Of a stretch of 64,000 bases of DNA, positions 50,741 through 59,481 are shown piece after piece. Origin of the DNA: Arenibacter latericius DSM 15913 (GTDB lineage: Bacteria; Bacteroidota; Bacteroidia; Flavobacteriales; Flavobacteriaceae); contig NZ_AUKX01000006.1 in NCBI RefSeq assembly GCF_000424985.1, positions 20,755-84,754 of the forward strand. The letters are read 5' to 3'. The notes beneath the pieces are model-generated. The model was not told where the DNA came from. It searched no databases and worked only from the letters and a program-made list of their open reading frames with translations. Each line of letters opens with the position of its first letter. Within the stretch, counting starts at the first letter, position 1. The position numbers and the translations under genes are program-made.

Positions 50741-51075
50741 TGAAATCCAAAAACGATAACTTTTTTCAAAAAGTGTATGCCGTAGTTAAGAAAATACCAT
50801 ATGGGCGGGTAACTTCTTATGGCGCTATTGCCAAACACTTGGGTATGGCAAGGAGTGCAAGGATGGTAGGATGGGCAATGAACAATGCACATGGTATGGA
50901 AGATGTTCCCGCACATCGTGTGGTAAATAGGAAAGGACTGTTAACTGGGAAGCACCATTTTGAAGGAACTAACCTAATGCAGCAGCTGTTAGAGAGTGAG
51001 GGGATTAAAATAAAAAGTGATCAAATTTTAGAATTTGAAAATTTCTTTTGGGATCCTTCTAAGGAGCTAAAATAA
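50740..51075 (+). CDS. Alkyltransferase-like protein (MGMT fold without catalytic cysteine)
   Basis: 111 residues matching the DNA-binding domain of O6-alkylguanine-DNA alkyltransferase: KIPYGRVTSYGAIAKHLGMA, SARMVGWAMNNA and VPAHRVVNRKGLLTGKHHF. The active-site motif PCHRV reads P57-A58-H-R-V, so the alkyl-accepting cysteine is missing. Such alkyltransferase-like (ATL) proteins bind O6-alkylguanine lesions and hand them to nucleotide excision repair; other ATLs have Trp or Ala in this position. It is the last gene of the trmB-lysE-ATL run. Confidence 0.92.
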   Translation: MKSKNDNFFQKVYAVVKKIPYGRVTSYGAIAKHLGMARSARMVGWAMNNAHGMEDVPAHRVVNRKGLLTGKHHFEGTNLMQQLLESEGIKIKSDQILEFENFFWDPSKELK

Positions 51076-51179
51076 TACCCTCCTTCCATTTTATACCTAC
51101 CAATTATAGGGGGAAAGATTTTGGTTGCTCTAAGGAGTTACTTTTCAGTTCCATTTTTCCTATTCTCGGTCCTAAGCCT

Positions 51180-51187
51180 TATCTTTG
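51180..51187 (+). promoter_or_regulatory. Candidate -7 box for the mrp operon
   Basis: TATCTTTG, 46 bases upstream of the ATG at 51234. Confidence 0.45.
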
Positions 51188-51233
51188 TAATTTAGAATCA
51201 GTTTTAATAAAGACTGTTTAAGAACGTATTAGG

Positions 51234-52373
51234 ATGAAATTGAACAAGAAGGATGTAGTAAAGGCACTGGAGAAAATTACTGTTCCCGGAGAAGGCCAAA
51301 ATATGGTTGAAAGCGGAGCGCTAAAAAATGTAATGGTTTTTGGCGATGAGGTAGTTGTAGATATAACTATTGCAAATCCCAGTTTGCAAGCCAGAAAGAA
51401 AACAGAGGTGGAGATTTTAAAAATTATCCATGCTGAAGTTTACGAAAAGGCCAAGATAAAAGTTAATATAAAAGTAGATGCTCCTGCCAAACCTAAGGTA
51501 AATGAAATTAAAGGGAAGGCTATCCCTGGAATAAAGAATATTATTGCTGTAGCATCTGGTAAAGGTGGGGTAGGGAAATCTACCATAACTGCAAATTTAG
51601 CTGTTACCCTTGCTAAAATGGGATTTAAAGTAGGGTTGTTGGACGCAGATATTTATGGTCCTTCCATGCCTACTATGTTTGATGTGGTTATGGAAAAGCC
51701 TCTAGCGGTAAACGTAGATGGGAAATCTAAGATGAAGCCAGTTGAGAGTTATGGAGTGAAAATTCTGTCTATCGGCTTTTTTACAGAACCTAATCAAGCA
51801 GTAATTTGGCGTGGTCCTATGGCAGCAAAAGCGCTTAACCAGATGATATTTGATGCCCATTGGGGAGAGTTAGACTTCTTATTGCTCGATCTTCCACCAG
51901 GGACTGGAGATATTCATTTGAGTATTATGCAGGCGTTACCTATTACGGGATCGGTAGTGGTGAGTACGCCACAAGAGGTTGCTTTGGCTGATGCTCGTAA
52001 AGGAGTCGCTATGTTCCAACAAGAATCTATAAACGTTCCCGTTCTGGGGATTGTAGAAAATATGGCCTACTTTACTCCTGCAGAGTTGCCAGATAATAAA
52101 TACTATATATTTGGTAAAGAAGGTGCTAGAAATTTGGCAGCAGATTTAAAAGTACCTTTCTTAGGTGAAATCCCGTTGGTACAAAGTGTTAGAGAAGCTG
52201 GAGATATTGGTAGACCAGCAGCAATGCAAACAGCTACCGTTGTTGAAGAGGTTTTTGAGGAGCTTACCAAGAATGTAGTGAGGGAAGTTGTAGGAAGAAA
52301 TGAAAGCTTACCACCTACCGAAGCAATTAAAATAACTACTATGGCAGGTTGTTCAGCCGTGAAAAAGAAATAA
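51234..52373 (+). CDS. mrp: Mrp/NBP35-family Fe-S cluster carrier ATPase
   Basis: 379 residues. The N-terminal MIP18/DUF59-like domain (about 1-85) is followed by a deviant Walker P-loop SGKGGVGKSTITANLA (about 108-122), DADIYGPSMPTMFD and DLPPGTGDIHLS. The usual C-terminal Cys-x-x-Cys pair of the cluster site is not seen here (the segment reads NMAYFTPAELPDNKYYIFG), as in some Bacteroidota members. Mrp carries Fe-S clusters to apo-proteins. It starts a run with a NifU-type scaffold (two-base gap), ferredoxin reductase and ferredoxin, a coherent Fe-S/electron-transfer set. Confidence 0.93.
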   Translation: MKLNKKDVVKALEKITVPGEGQNMVESGALKNVMVFGDEVVVDITIANPSLQARKKTEVEILKIIHAEVYEKAKIKVNIKVDAPAKPKVNEIKGKAIPGIKNIIAVASGKGGVGKSTITANLAVTLAKMGFKVGLLDADIYGPSMPTMFDVVMEKPLAVNVDGKSKMKPVESYGVKILSIGFFTEPNQAVIWRGPMAAKALNQMIFDAHWGELDFLLLDLPPGTGDIHLSIMQALPITGSVVVSTPQEVALADARKGVAMFQQESINVPVLGIVENMAYFTPAELPDNKYYIFGKEGARNLAADLKVPFLGEIPLVQSVREAGDIGRPAAMQTATVVEEVFEELTKNVVREVVGRNESLPPTEAIKITTMAGCSAVKKK

Positions 52374-52375
52374 CT

Positions 52376-52615
52376 ATGACGTCTATTGAAATAAAGAATA
52401 ATGTAGAAAAGGCCTTGGAAGAAATTCGTCCTTTTTTGCAGAGTGATGGAGGGGATATTTCCCTTGTCTCCATTGATAACAATACTTCCGTTAAAGTTAG
52501 GTTAGAAGGGGCTTGTGCAGGTTGTAATATTAACCAGATGACCCTGAAAACTGGTGTTGAAATGACCATAAAAAAACATGCACCGCAAATACAAGAGGTG
52601 ATTAATGTGGAGTGA
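52376..52615 (+). CDS. NifU C-terminal-domain Fe-S scaffold protein
   Basis: 79 residues from the ATG at 52376; the longer frame overlaps mrp and is not credible. The NifU-like domain has EEIRPFLQSDGGDISLVSI and the cluster-binding C47-A-G-C50 in LEGACAGCNINQMTL. It serves as a late Fe-S scaffold or carrier (Nfu type). It sits two bases after mrp. Confidence 0.95.
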   Translation: MTSIEIKNNVEKALEEIRPFLQSDGGDISLVSIDNNTSVKVRLEGACAGCNINQMTLKTGVEMTIKKHAPQIQEVINVE

Positions 52616-52655
52616 TTATCTGATTATTATCATTTATAGATAACACCTCCTTAAA

Positions 52656-52663
52656 TAGCTTTG
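52656..52663 (+). promoter_or_regulatory. Candidate -7 box for the ferredoxin reductase gene
   Basis: TAGCTTTG, 23 bases upstream of the ATG at 52687; the gene may therefore also be expressed apart from mrp-nfu. Confidence 0.4.
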
Positions 52664-52686
52664 TAGCTACTTTAAAATTATTTTCC

Positions 52687-53745
52687 ATGATTAAAACAGA
52701 TATATTAATAATAGGTGCTGGACCTACAGGACTTTTTGCTGTTTTTGAAGCAGGACTTTTGCAGTTAAAGTGCCACCTTATAGATGCCTTGCCACAGCCG
52801 GGCGGACAATGTGCTGAGATTTATCCCAAAAAACCTATATATGATATTCCGGGATTCCCAGAAGTATTAGCGGGGGATTTGGTAGATAATTTAATGGAGC
52901 AGATAAGACCGTTTCAGCCTACTTTTACTTTAGGGGAACGCGCGAATACTATAGATAAATTAGAAGATGGTACGTTTGTAGTTACTACTAATAAAGGAAC
53001 TAAACACCATGCTCCTATTGTAGTGATAGCCGGTGGATTAGGTAGCTTTGAGCCTAGAAAACCCTTAATTCCGAATATTAAAAATTACGAAGATAAAGGG
53101 GTTTCCTATTTTATAAAAGATCCTGAAATTTATCGCGATAAAAGAGTGCTTATTGCAGGTGGGGGTGATTCTGCCTTGGACTGGAGTATCTATTTAGCGG
53201 ATGTTGCTTCGGAAGTAACCTTGGTACATAGAAGAAATGAATTTAGAGGAGCATTAGATTCTGTAGAAAAAGTGCAGTCCCTTAAAAACCTAGGTCGTAT
53301 TAATCTTATTACTCCTGCAGAAGTTGTAGCGCTCAAGGGAGATGGTAAATTAGAATCTGTAGTAATCAACAAATCAGGAGATACTGAAGAAGAAATTATA
53401 AAAGAAGTGGATGAGTTTATCCCCTTGTTTGGTCTTTCTCCAAAATTAGGTCCTATAGCGAATTGGGGGCTCGAAATTGAGAAAAATGCCATAAAAGTAG
53501 ACACTTTTGATTATCAGACTAACATACCAGGTATTTATGCTATTGGAGATGTAAACACCTATCCTGGTAAATTAAAACTGATCTTATGTGGTTTTCATGA
53601 GGCAACCCTAATGTGTCAAAGTGCCTACCAACGTATATTTCCAAATAAAAGGTATGTAATGAAGTATACCACAGTAGGAGGAGTCTCTGGGTTTGATGGG
53701 ACCAAAAGAGAAGCGCCTAAAGCAGTAGTAAAAACAATAGATTAA
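52687..53745 (+). CDS. Ferredoxin-NADP reductase, thioredoxin-reductase-like type
   Basis: 352 residues. FAD-binding ILIIGAGPTGLFAVFEA (about 6-22), PGGQCAEIYPKKPIYDIPGF, NAD(P)-binding VLIAGGGDSALDWSIYLAD (about 154-172) with HRRNEFRGA, and the late FAD motif GIYAIGDVNTYPGKLKL. In thioredoxin reductase a CxxC lies next to the second Rossmann motif; here that region reads GGGDSALDW, so the enzyme cannot reduce thioredoxin and belongs to the FNR group. The neighbouring gene encodes a [2Fe-2S] ferredoxin, its probable partner. Confidence 0.93.
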   Translation: MIKTDILIIGAGPTGLFAVFEAGLLQLKCHLIDALPQPGGQCAEIYPKKPIYDIPGFPEVLAGDLVDNLMEQIRPFQPTFTLGERANTIDKLEDGTFVVTTNKGTKHHAPIVVIAGGLGSFEPRKPLIPNIKNYEDKGVSYFIKDPEIYRDKRVLIAGGGDSALDWSIYLADVASEVTLVHRRNEFRGALDSVEKVQSLKNLGRINLITPAEVVALKGDGKLESVVINKSGDTEEEIIKEVDEFIPLFGLSPKLGPIANWGLEIEKNAIKVDTFDYQTNIPGIYAIGDVNTYPGKLKLILCGFHEATLMCQSAYQRIFPNKRYVMKYTTVGGVSGFDGTKREAPKAVVKTID

Positions 53746-53797
53746 TAAAGGAATACTAAATTATAATTTTATAAAATTCATCATTTCACCAAACATA

Positions 53798-54127
53798 ATG
53801 AGCGATATAAAGATTAAGATTAAAGATAGAGAGGGTGTGTTGCACGATGTAGATGCCCCAACGGATATGAACATGAACCTAATGGAAGTAGTACGTTCTT
53901 ACGAACTGGCTCCAGAAGGAACTATAGGTGTATGTGGGGGGATGGCTATGTGCGCTTCATGTCAGTGTTATGTGGAATCTGATCATACGCTTCCCGAAAT
54001 GTCGGATGATGAGGATGCTATGCTAGCAGAAGCATTTCACGTTCAAGACAATAGTCGCTTAGGTTGTCAGATTCAAATGACCGAAGATATGGATGGGCTA
54101 GAAGTTACTCTAGCGCCTGAAAGCTAA
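53798..54127 (+). CDS. [2Fe-2S] ferredoxin, adrenodoxin-like
   Basis: 109 residues. The cluster ligands follow the plant/adrenodoxin pattern C-x5-C-x2-C ... C: GVCGGMAMCASCQCYVES, then RLGCQIQM. DSDDEDAMLAEA-like acidic residues (EMSDDEDAMLAEAF) form the reductase-docking helix. It transfers electrons to or from the adjacent reductase in the cytoplasm; final acceptors may be Fe-S assembly proteins or P450-type enzymes. A large bidirectional terminator follows. Confidence 0.95.
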   Translation: MSDIKIKIKDREGVLHDVDAPTDMNMNLMEVVRSYELAPEGTIGVCGGMAMCASCQCYVESDHTLPEMSDDEDAMLAEAFHVQDNSRLGCQIQMTEDMDGLEVTLAPES

Positions 54128-54159
54128 GGGATATAAATTATCTGTAGTATATATTGTAG

Positions 54160-54211
54160 CAAATGCCTTTTTAGTTTTCTTGATCATTTAAAGAAACTGA
54201 AAAGGCATTTG
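54160..54211. terminator. Large bidirectional terminator between ferredoxin and ABC transporter genes
   Basis: Arms at 54160-54181 and 54190-54211 pair over 22 bases with few mismatches around an eight-base loop; the inner T-rich/A-rich blocks make it work for both convergent genes. Confidence 0.85.
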
Positions 54212-54237
54212 TATTTATATTAAAGTGCTTAGTTATT

Positions 54238-55974
54238 TTAAATTCTTGCCTGATAGGTGAATAGGTTGTAATACCTGCCTTCTTTGGCAATTAGTTCGTC
54301 GTGGGTCCCCCTTTCAGCTATTCTGCCATTTTCTATAACTAAAATTTTATGGGCCTTTCTAATAGTACTCAAACGGTGAGCAATTACAAAGGTGGTTCTT
54401 CCTTCTGTAAGCGTGGCCAAACTTTTTTGTATCAATGCCTCGCTCTCGGTATCTAAATTAGAAGTAGCTTCGTCTAATATTAAGATTTTAGGGTCTGCCA
54501 ATACAGCTCTAGCTATAGCGATACGCTGTCTTTGTCCGCCCGATAATTTTACTCCGCGTTCCCCAATAAGGGTGTCTAGGCCTTTTTCAAATCTATCGGT
54601 AAATTCATCTACATAGGCAGCTTTAACTGCTTTTTGTAACTCTTCTTCTGAAGCATTAGGTCTAGGGAACATAATATTTTCTCTAATAGAACCTTCAAAC
54701 AAAAATTCATCCTGTAAGACCACTCCTAGATTGCTGCGATAGCTATTGAGGTTTACCTTAGAAAGGTCTTTGTTATCAATGGTTATCTTGCCAGATATGG
54801 GGTTCAGGAAGCTTGCTGCTAAGCCAGCAATGGTAGATTTACCAGATCCTGAGCTGCCAACAAGAGCTACCACTTCTCCTGAATTCACCATGAAATTTAT
54901 ATCGTGTAAAACTTCCTTATCTTCTTCATAAGCAAAGGAAACGTTCTTGAAGGCTATGTCACCCTTAACATCTTCTAAGATGATAGTCCTTTCCTCTTCC
55001 ATAGCTTCTGCAGTCATATTCATAAGTTCTTCAGTACGGTCTAGGCCTGCAAGCGCTTCAGTTAGCTGACTTCCTATATTGCTCATTTGAACTATTGGAG
55101 CTACCATAAGCGCTAATAAAAAAGTGAATTCTAAAAATTCACCAATGGTAAGTTGATCCATCATTATCTTGTAACCGCCTATTCCCATGATTCCAGTAGA
55201 TGCAATACCCAATAAAAAAGTAGAGGAGCTGGTCATAAAGGCAGTGGCTGTTAAACTCTTTTTTACATTTTGAAAAAGTCGCTCTACCCCTTCCTCAAAT
55301 ATTTTGTTCTCCTGCTCCTCGGCATTAAAGCCTTTAATAACTCTAATACCCCCTAGAGTTTCAGTCAGCCTTCCTGTTACCTCAGCATTTATTTTTCCCC
55401 TATTCCTAAAAATAGGCCTTATGAATTTAAAGGCTCTTTGGGCTATTAATGCAAAAATACCTAGTGGTACTAAAGTAAAAATAGTCATGGAGGGGCTTAT
55501 AAGAAATAAAAGTACTAGGGCGACCACGGCGGTTAGGGTGCCGCCTACCAATTGTACCAATCCTGTCCCAATAAGATTTCGCACCCCCTCTACATCAGTC
55601 ATAATTCTAGAGACTAAGGCGCCGGACTTATGGTTATCGAAAAACCGAATGGGAAGGGTGAGAATCTTTTTTTGTACTTGAGCACGTAGTTCAGAAATTA
55701 AAAACTGAGCTTGAACACTAAGTATTTTGGTTAGAAGAAAGGATGTGACTGCTTGGACTAGGATGGACACTCCTACGGCAATTACTAGAATTTTTAGGAA
55801 ATCTAAATCCTTATTTGGGATGATGTCGTCCATTAAATAAGGTAGTGACATTGGGGCAACAAAACTGGCAGCCCTACTAATAACAATTAATAGCAGGCCT
55901 ATGAAAACCAATTTTCTTCTGGGCCATATAATTGTTTTAAAGGCGGTAAGCACGCTAACTTTTTTTTGGGACAT
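54238..55974 (-). CDS. ABC transporter half-molecule (permease plus ATPase, MsbA-like)
   Basis: 578 residues from the ATG at 55972-55974 (MSQKKVSVLTAFK); an ATG at 56010 overlaps a TACTTTTG box and is unlikely to be used. Six membrane helices (1-310) are followed by the ATPase: Walker A VALVGSSGSGKSTIAG, Q-loop VVLQDEFLFEG, signature LSGGQRQRIAIARA, Walker B ILILDEATSNLD and the H-loop VIAHRLSTI. It is an exporter of the MsbA/lipid-or-drug type and should work as a homodimer. The substrate is not evident. Confidence 0.95.
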   Translation of the reverse strand: MSQKKVSVLTAFKTIIWPRRKLVFIGLLLIVISRAASFVAPMSLPYLMDDIIPNKDLDFLKILVIAVGVSILVQAVTSFLLTKILSVQAQFLISELRAQVQKKILTLPIRFFDNHKSGALVSRIMTDVEGVRNLIGTGLVQLVGGTLTAVVALVLLFLISPSMTIFTLVPLGIFALIAQRAFKFIRPIFRNRGKINAEVTGRLTETLGGIRVIKGFNAEEQENKIFEEGVERLFQNVKKSLTATAFMTSSSTFLLGIASTGIMGIGGYKIMMDQLTIGEFLEFTFLLALMVAPIVQMSNIGSQLTEALAGLDRTEELMNMTAEAMEEERTIILEDVKGDIAFKNVSFAYEEDKEVLHDINFMVNSGEVVALVGSSGSGKSTIAGLAASFLNPISGKITIDNKDLSKVNLNSYRSNLGVVLQDEFLFEGSIRENIMFPRPNASEEELQKAVKAAYVDEFTDRFEKGLDTLIGERGVKLSGGQRQRIAIARAVLADPKILILDEATSNLDTESEALIQKSLATLTEGRTTFVIAHRLSTIRKAHKILVIENGRIAERGTHDELIAKEGRYYNLFTYQARI

Positions 55975-56007
55975 GTATACTGTTTTATTTAAATTTAAAG
56001 TAGAATG

Positions 56008-56015
56008 CAAAAGTA
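56008..56015 (-). promoter_or_regulatory. Candidate -7 box for the ABC transporter gene
   Basis: Minus-strand TACTTTTG, 33 bases upstream of the start at 55974. Confidence 0.45.
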
Positions 56016-56273
56016 ACTAAGTTATTTTCAACATGTTCTAATTTGTTTGGTAGAGCACTTAATAGGAGAAGATTTTTTGATTTAAGTATTATAGTCCCTT
56101 AAAAATTACTATTACCTTAGTCTATAAGCTTTTATAACAGTAAGTTTTAAAATTAGCATTATCGGAAATTTACTGCAAATTAGAATTAAGATATGGGTGC
56201 CTCATTACCATAAGTCAAGTTTAACTACCTACCTTTTAAAAGAATACCTGTAATAACCAATAATAATCAATAT

Positions 56274-58454
56274 ATGAAACTGTTATATTTTTTTCTTTCC
56301 TTTTCCTTATTGTCCTTTAAAGTGAATGATGCCAATACGGAAATAAAAGGGTGGAAGACGCAAGCTGAACGGGTGACTATAATACGGGACGATTTTGGTG
56401 TGCCGCATATTTATGGTAAAACAGATGCCGATGCTGTTTTTGGACTGATGTATGCACAATGTGAGGACGATTTTAATAGAGTAGAGCAAAATTATATTTG
56501 GGCAACGGGTAGACTAGCGGAGGTGGAAGGAGAGGAGGCAATCTACAGTGATCTTAGGGCCAAGATGTTTATGACAAAAGAAGAGGCTATTGCTAACTAT
56601 GAGTCTAGTCCCAATTGGCTAAAGGACTTATGTAAGGCATTTGCCGATGGCATCAATTATTATTTGCATACCCACCCCGAAGTTAAGCCTAAATTATTGA
56701 CCCGATTTGAGCCATGGATGCCAATGTATTTTAGTGAAGGCTCTATTGGTGGAGATATTGAGCGGGTGTCTACTAAGAAAATAAAAGCTTTCTATGAAAG
56801 TGGAATGGCTATTCCGAAAATGGAAGAATATAAGTTAAAAGAAGAGAAAAAACAGGAAGAACCTCAAGGTTCCAATGGAATAGCGATATCAGGAAAATTA
56901 ACGGAATCGGGGAATACGCTCCTTTTAATAAACCCACATACCTCTTTTTATTTTAGAGGAGAGGTTCATGTGGTCAGTGAAGAAGGGCTAAACGCTTATG
57001 GTGCGGTTACAAGGGGACAGTTTTTTGTTTATCAGGGTTTTAATGAAAAAACTGGGTGGATGCACACCTCTACCTATACAGATATAATGGACGAATTTAT
57101 GGAGACCATTGTAAAGCAGGACGATGAATTCTATTATGTGTATGGGGAAGAGCTTAGACCAGTAAAAAGAACTGACGTTATCTTAAAATACAAACAAGAT
57201 GGGGTAATTAAAGAGAAATCGTTTCATACCTACCGTACCCACCACGGTCCTATTACGCATGTGGCAGAAGATCGATGGGTGGCTACTGCTATGATGTGGG
57301 CACCTAAGAAAGCATTGGAGCAATCTTTTATTCGTACTAAACAAAATGGCTATAAAGGGTTTAGGGAAATGATGGATATCCGTACCAATTCCTCTAATAA
57401 TACGGTTTATGCAGATGCTGAAGGGAATATTGCCTATTTTCACGGTAATTTTATTCCAAAAAGAGATACTGCCTTTGATTATACCAATCCTGTGGACGGT
57501 AGTGACCCTAGAACTGATTGGAAAGGATTGCATACGGTAGATGAGAATATATTACTATTGAATCCCGAAAATGGATGGCTTCAGAATTGTAATTCCACTC
57601 CTTATACTGCAGCAATGGAATTCAGCCCTAAAAAAGAAGATTACCCTAATTATATGTCTATAGATCAGGAGAATTTTAGGGGAGTACATGCAATTAGCTT
57701 ACTTAAAGATAGGTCTAACTTCACTTTAGATAATTTAATAACCTTGGCTCATGATCCCTATTTGCCCGCTTTTGAAAAGCTCATTCCTGGTTTGGTAGAA
57801 GCCTTTGATACAGTAGCTCCCAAAAATGAAGCCTTGAAAGGTCCTATTGAAGTATTGAGGAATTGGGATTTTAAAACCTCCACTGAAGCTGTAGGGATGA
57901 CCCTTGCTCATTATTACGGTACATTGTATGGTAGAAATGGTGTGCTGCCACACGAAATGAGTGATATGGAAGCTATGGTTTATTTTGGGACTAAGTCCCC
58001 ATGGTCAGAGCGATTAGAGATTTTTACAGCTGTTGTTTCACAGTTGGAAAATGATTTTGGGACTTGGAATATTCCATGGGGAGAAGTAAATAGATATCAG
58101 CGTTTAAATGGCGATATTGAGCAACCGTTTAACGATGAACTTCCTAGTATCCCAATAGGTTACGCTTCGGGCCGTTGGGGTGCCCTAGCAGCTTATGGAG
58201 CTAGATATAATAATAACACCAAAAAAATATACGGTACCCGTGGTAATAGTTTTGTGGCTGTAGTAGAATTTGGGGAGAAGGTAAAAGCAAAAAGTATATT
58301 GGCAGGCGGACAGAGTGGGGATTCATCTTCTCCACACTTTAATGATCAAGCCATACCATATGCCAAAGCAGAATTTAAAGATGTACCATATTATAAGGAG
58401 GATGTGCTAAAAAGGGCGAAAGAAACTTATCATCCAGGAAAGAGAAAACGCTAA
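56274..58454 (+). CDS. Penicillin-acylase-family N-terminal nucleophile hydrolase
   Basis: 726 residues. An N-terminal signal-like segment (MKLLYFFLSFSLLSFKVNDA) is followed by the alpha chain, a spacer, and an autocleavage site at Gly199/Ser200 (EPQGSNGIAISGKL), where Ser200 becomes the catalytic N-terminal residue of the beta chain. The beta chain shows LLLINPHTSFYFRGEVHVV, GAVTRGQFFVYQGFNEKTGW and the Asn-containing NSSNNTVYADAEGNIAYFHG. The family hydrolyses amide bonds of beta-lactams, acyl-homoserine lactones or N-acyl amino acids; the natural substrate here is unknown. It would act in the periplasm. Confidence 0.93.
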   Translation: MKLLYFFLSFSLLSFKVNDANTEIKGWKTQAERVTIIRDDFGVPHIYGKTDADAVFGLMYAQCEDDFNRVEQNYIWATGRLAEVEGEEAIYSDLRAKMFMTKEEAIANYESSPNWLKDLCKAFADGINYYLHTHPEVKPKLLTRFEPWMPMYFSEGSIGGDIERVSTKKIKAFYESGMAIPKMEEYKLKEEKKQEEPQGSNGIAISGKLTESGNTLLLINPHTSFYFRGEVHVVSEEGLNAYGAVTRGQFFVYQGFNEKTGWMHTSTYTDIMDEFMETIVKQDDEFYYVYGEELRPVKRTDVILKYKQDGVIKEKSFHTYRTHHGPITHVAEDRWVATAMMWAPKKALEQSFIRTKQNGYKGFREMMDIRTNSSNNTVYADAEGNIAYFHGNFIPKRDTAFDYTNPVDGSDPRTDWKGLHTVDENILLLNPENGWLQNCNSTPYTAAMEFSPKKEDYPNYMSIDQENFRGVHAISLLKDRSNFTLDNLITLAHDPYLPAFEKLIPGLVEAFDTVAPKNEALKGPIEVLRNWDFKTSTEAVGMTLAHYYGTLYGRNGVLPHEMSDMEAMVYFGTKSPWSERLEIFTAVVSQLENDFGTWNIPWGEVNRYQRLNGDIEQPFNDELPSIPIGYASGRWGALAAYGARYNNNTKKIYGTRGNSFVAVVEFGEKVKAKSILAGGQSGDSSSPHFNDQAIPYAKAEFKDVPYYKEDVLKRAKETYHPGKRKR

Positions 58455-58491
58455 TTTTAATAGAGGATGCTTCTGAGAGCCTAGGTAATTA

Positions 58492-59133
58492 TTAATCTTT
58501 AACCACAATTATAGTGGCCTTAGAACCAGTAGATAAGTTCCATAAATTGGAATGAATCAACTTTCCTTGGTCATCATAAACATTAACTTGAGCGGTATTG
58601 GGGCCAGAAGTTCCTTGGTTTAAAGCCTCAAAATCTATTCTATTAAATCCTTTTTTAAGGTCTAGATTAATGCCTTTAAAAGCACCGGTGAGGAAAACGT
58701 TGGGTTCTACTACTTCATCATTTAATATGACTCTTATCCGATCTCCATCAACATATTCATGGTCGCGGTACATAACTCCAACAAATTTGCCATTGGTCTT
58801 AACATCTCCCAAATACATATCCCCAAAATAAGTAGAAGAGTTCTTACTTTCTTTTTCTCCTACTTTGGGGTCTAATTTTAAATCGTGACCTGCCTGAACA
58901 AGGTTTCTAGTAGGAAGCATATTTATTTGTCTCGCCGTTAAAGAATCCCTTAGATTAGTTTTAGGCTTTTTATCAAGAATTGAAGGGATTTTTAATGGGG
59001 TGCTTTCTTCTGGCTTATCCATTATGCTCCTATCTCCTTTTATAATTAAAGGCTGAGTACTAGGAAGATCGGTCTGCGCCATTCCCAAAGCGGAAACTAG
59101 AAACACGATATAACATAAATATATAATTCTCAT
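58492..59133 (-). CDS. Secreted protein of unknown function
   Basis: 213 residues. Signal peptide MRIIYLCYIVFLVSALGMAQ, a Pro/Lys/Ser-rich disordered stretch (about 20-75), then a beta-sandwich-like C-terminal domain (GDMYLGDVKTNGKFVGVMYR, HEYVDGDRIRVILNDEVVE, FKGINLDLKKGFNRIDFEAL, NTAQVNVYDDQGKL). The pattern is that of flavobacterial secreted hypothetical proteins; I cannot name the family. It is 38 bases from the convergent acylase gene. Confidence 0.8.
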   Translation of the reverse strand: MRIIYLCYIVFLVSALGMAQTDLPSTQPLIIKGDRSIMDKPEESTPLKIPSILDKKPKTNLRDSLTARQINMLPTRNLVQAGHDLKLDPKVGEKESKNSSTYFGDMYLGDVKTNGKFVGVMYRDHEYVDGDRIRVILNDEVVEPNVFLTGAFKGINLDLKKGFNRIDFEALNQGTSGPNTAQVNVYDDQGKLIHSNLWNLSTGSKATIIVVKD

Positions 59134-59481
59134 AAGGCCAGATCAAGGTTCAGATGACTTACAAAAATATCAAATACCTTGCCAATTGTATTTTAAATAG
59201 TTGTTAAATTAAAGATTGTTATATGGTTAGTGTAAGGAGATAGGTCGGTTTAGTTTTTTTTACTCCCACTTATAGTTATTAGCCAATGCTTTGTGGTTTA
59301 AAATAGGATGGTTTTAGATGGAAGCGTATCATGTTTTTTAGATAGTAATGAAGATTTTACTTATTATCTGAATGACACTAGAAGGGGGTATCTCCTTTTT
59401 GATGGTTCTAGGAGTTTCTTTTCTGTTGGTCTGCATTAAGGTAAATGTAGCTTCCCCTTTGTTTTCTAATTTTTAGCGTTT
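59134..59481. other. Intergenic region with a leftward promoter and a double hairpin
   Basis: 348 bases without a convincing gene. A minus-strand TATTTTTG box (59162-59169) precedes the secreted protein gene. At 59378-59411 an outer stem CTAGAA/TTCTAG encloses an inner stem AAGGGG/CTCCTT, perhaps the 3' end of the D-threonine aldolase-like mRNA. Confidence 0.6.
59162..59169 (-). promoter_or_regulatory. Candidate -7 box for the secreted protein gene at 58.5 kb
   Basis: Minus-strand TATTTTTG, 28 bases upstream of the ATG at 59133. Confidence 0.45.

Noticed and set aside
59340-59474. Short minus-strand open frame (about 43 codons) downstream of the D-threonine aldolase-like gene
   Set aside because: Only a late internal ATG, no recognised domain, and it overlaps the double hairpin.
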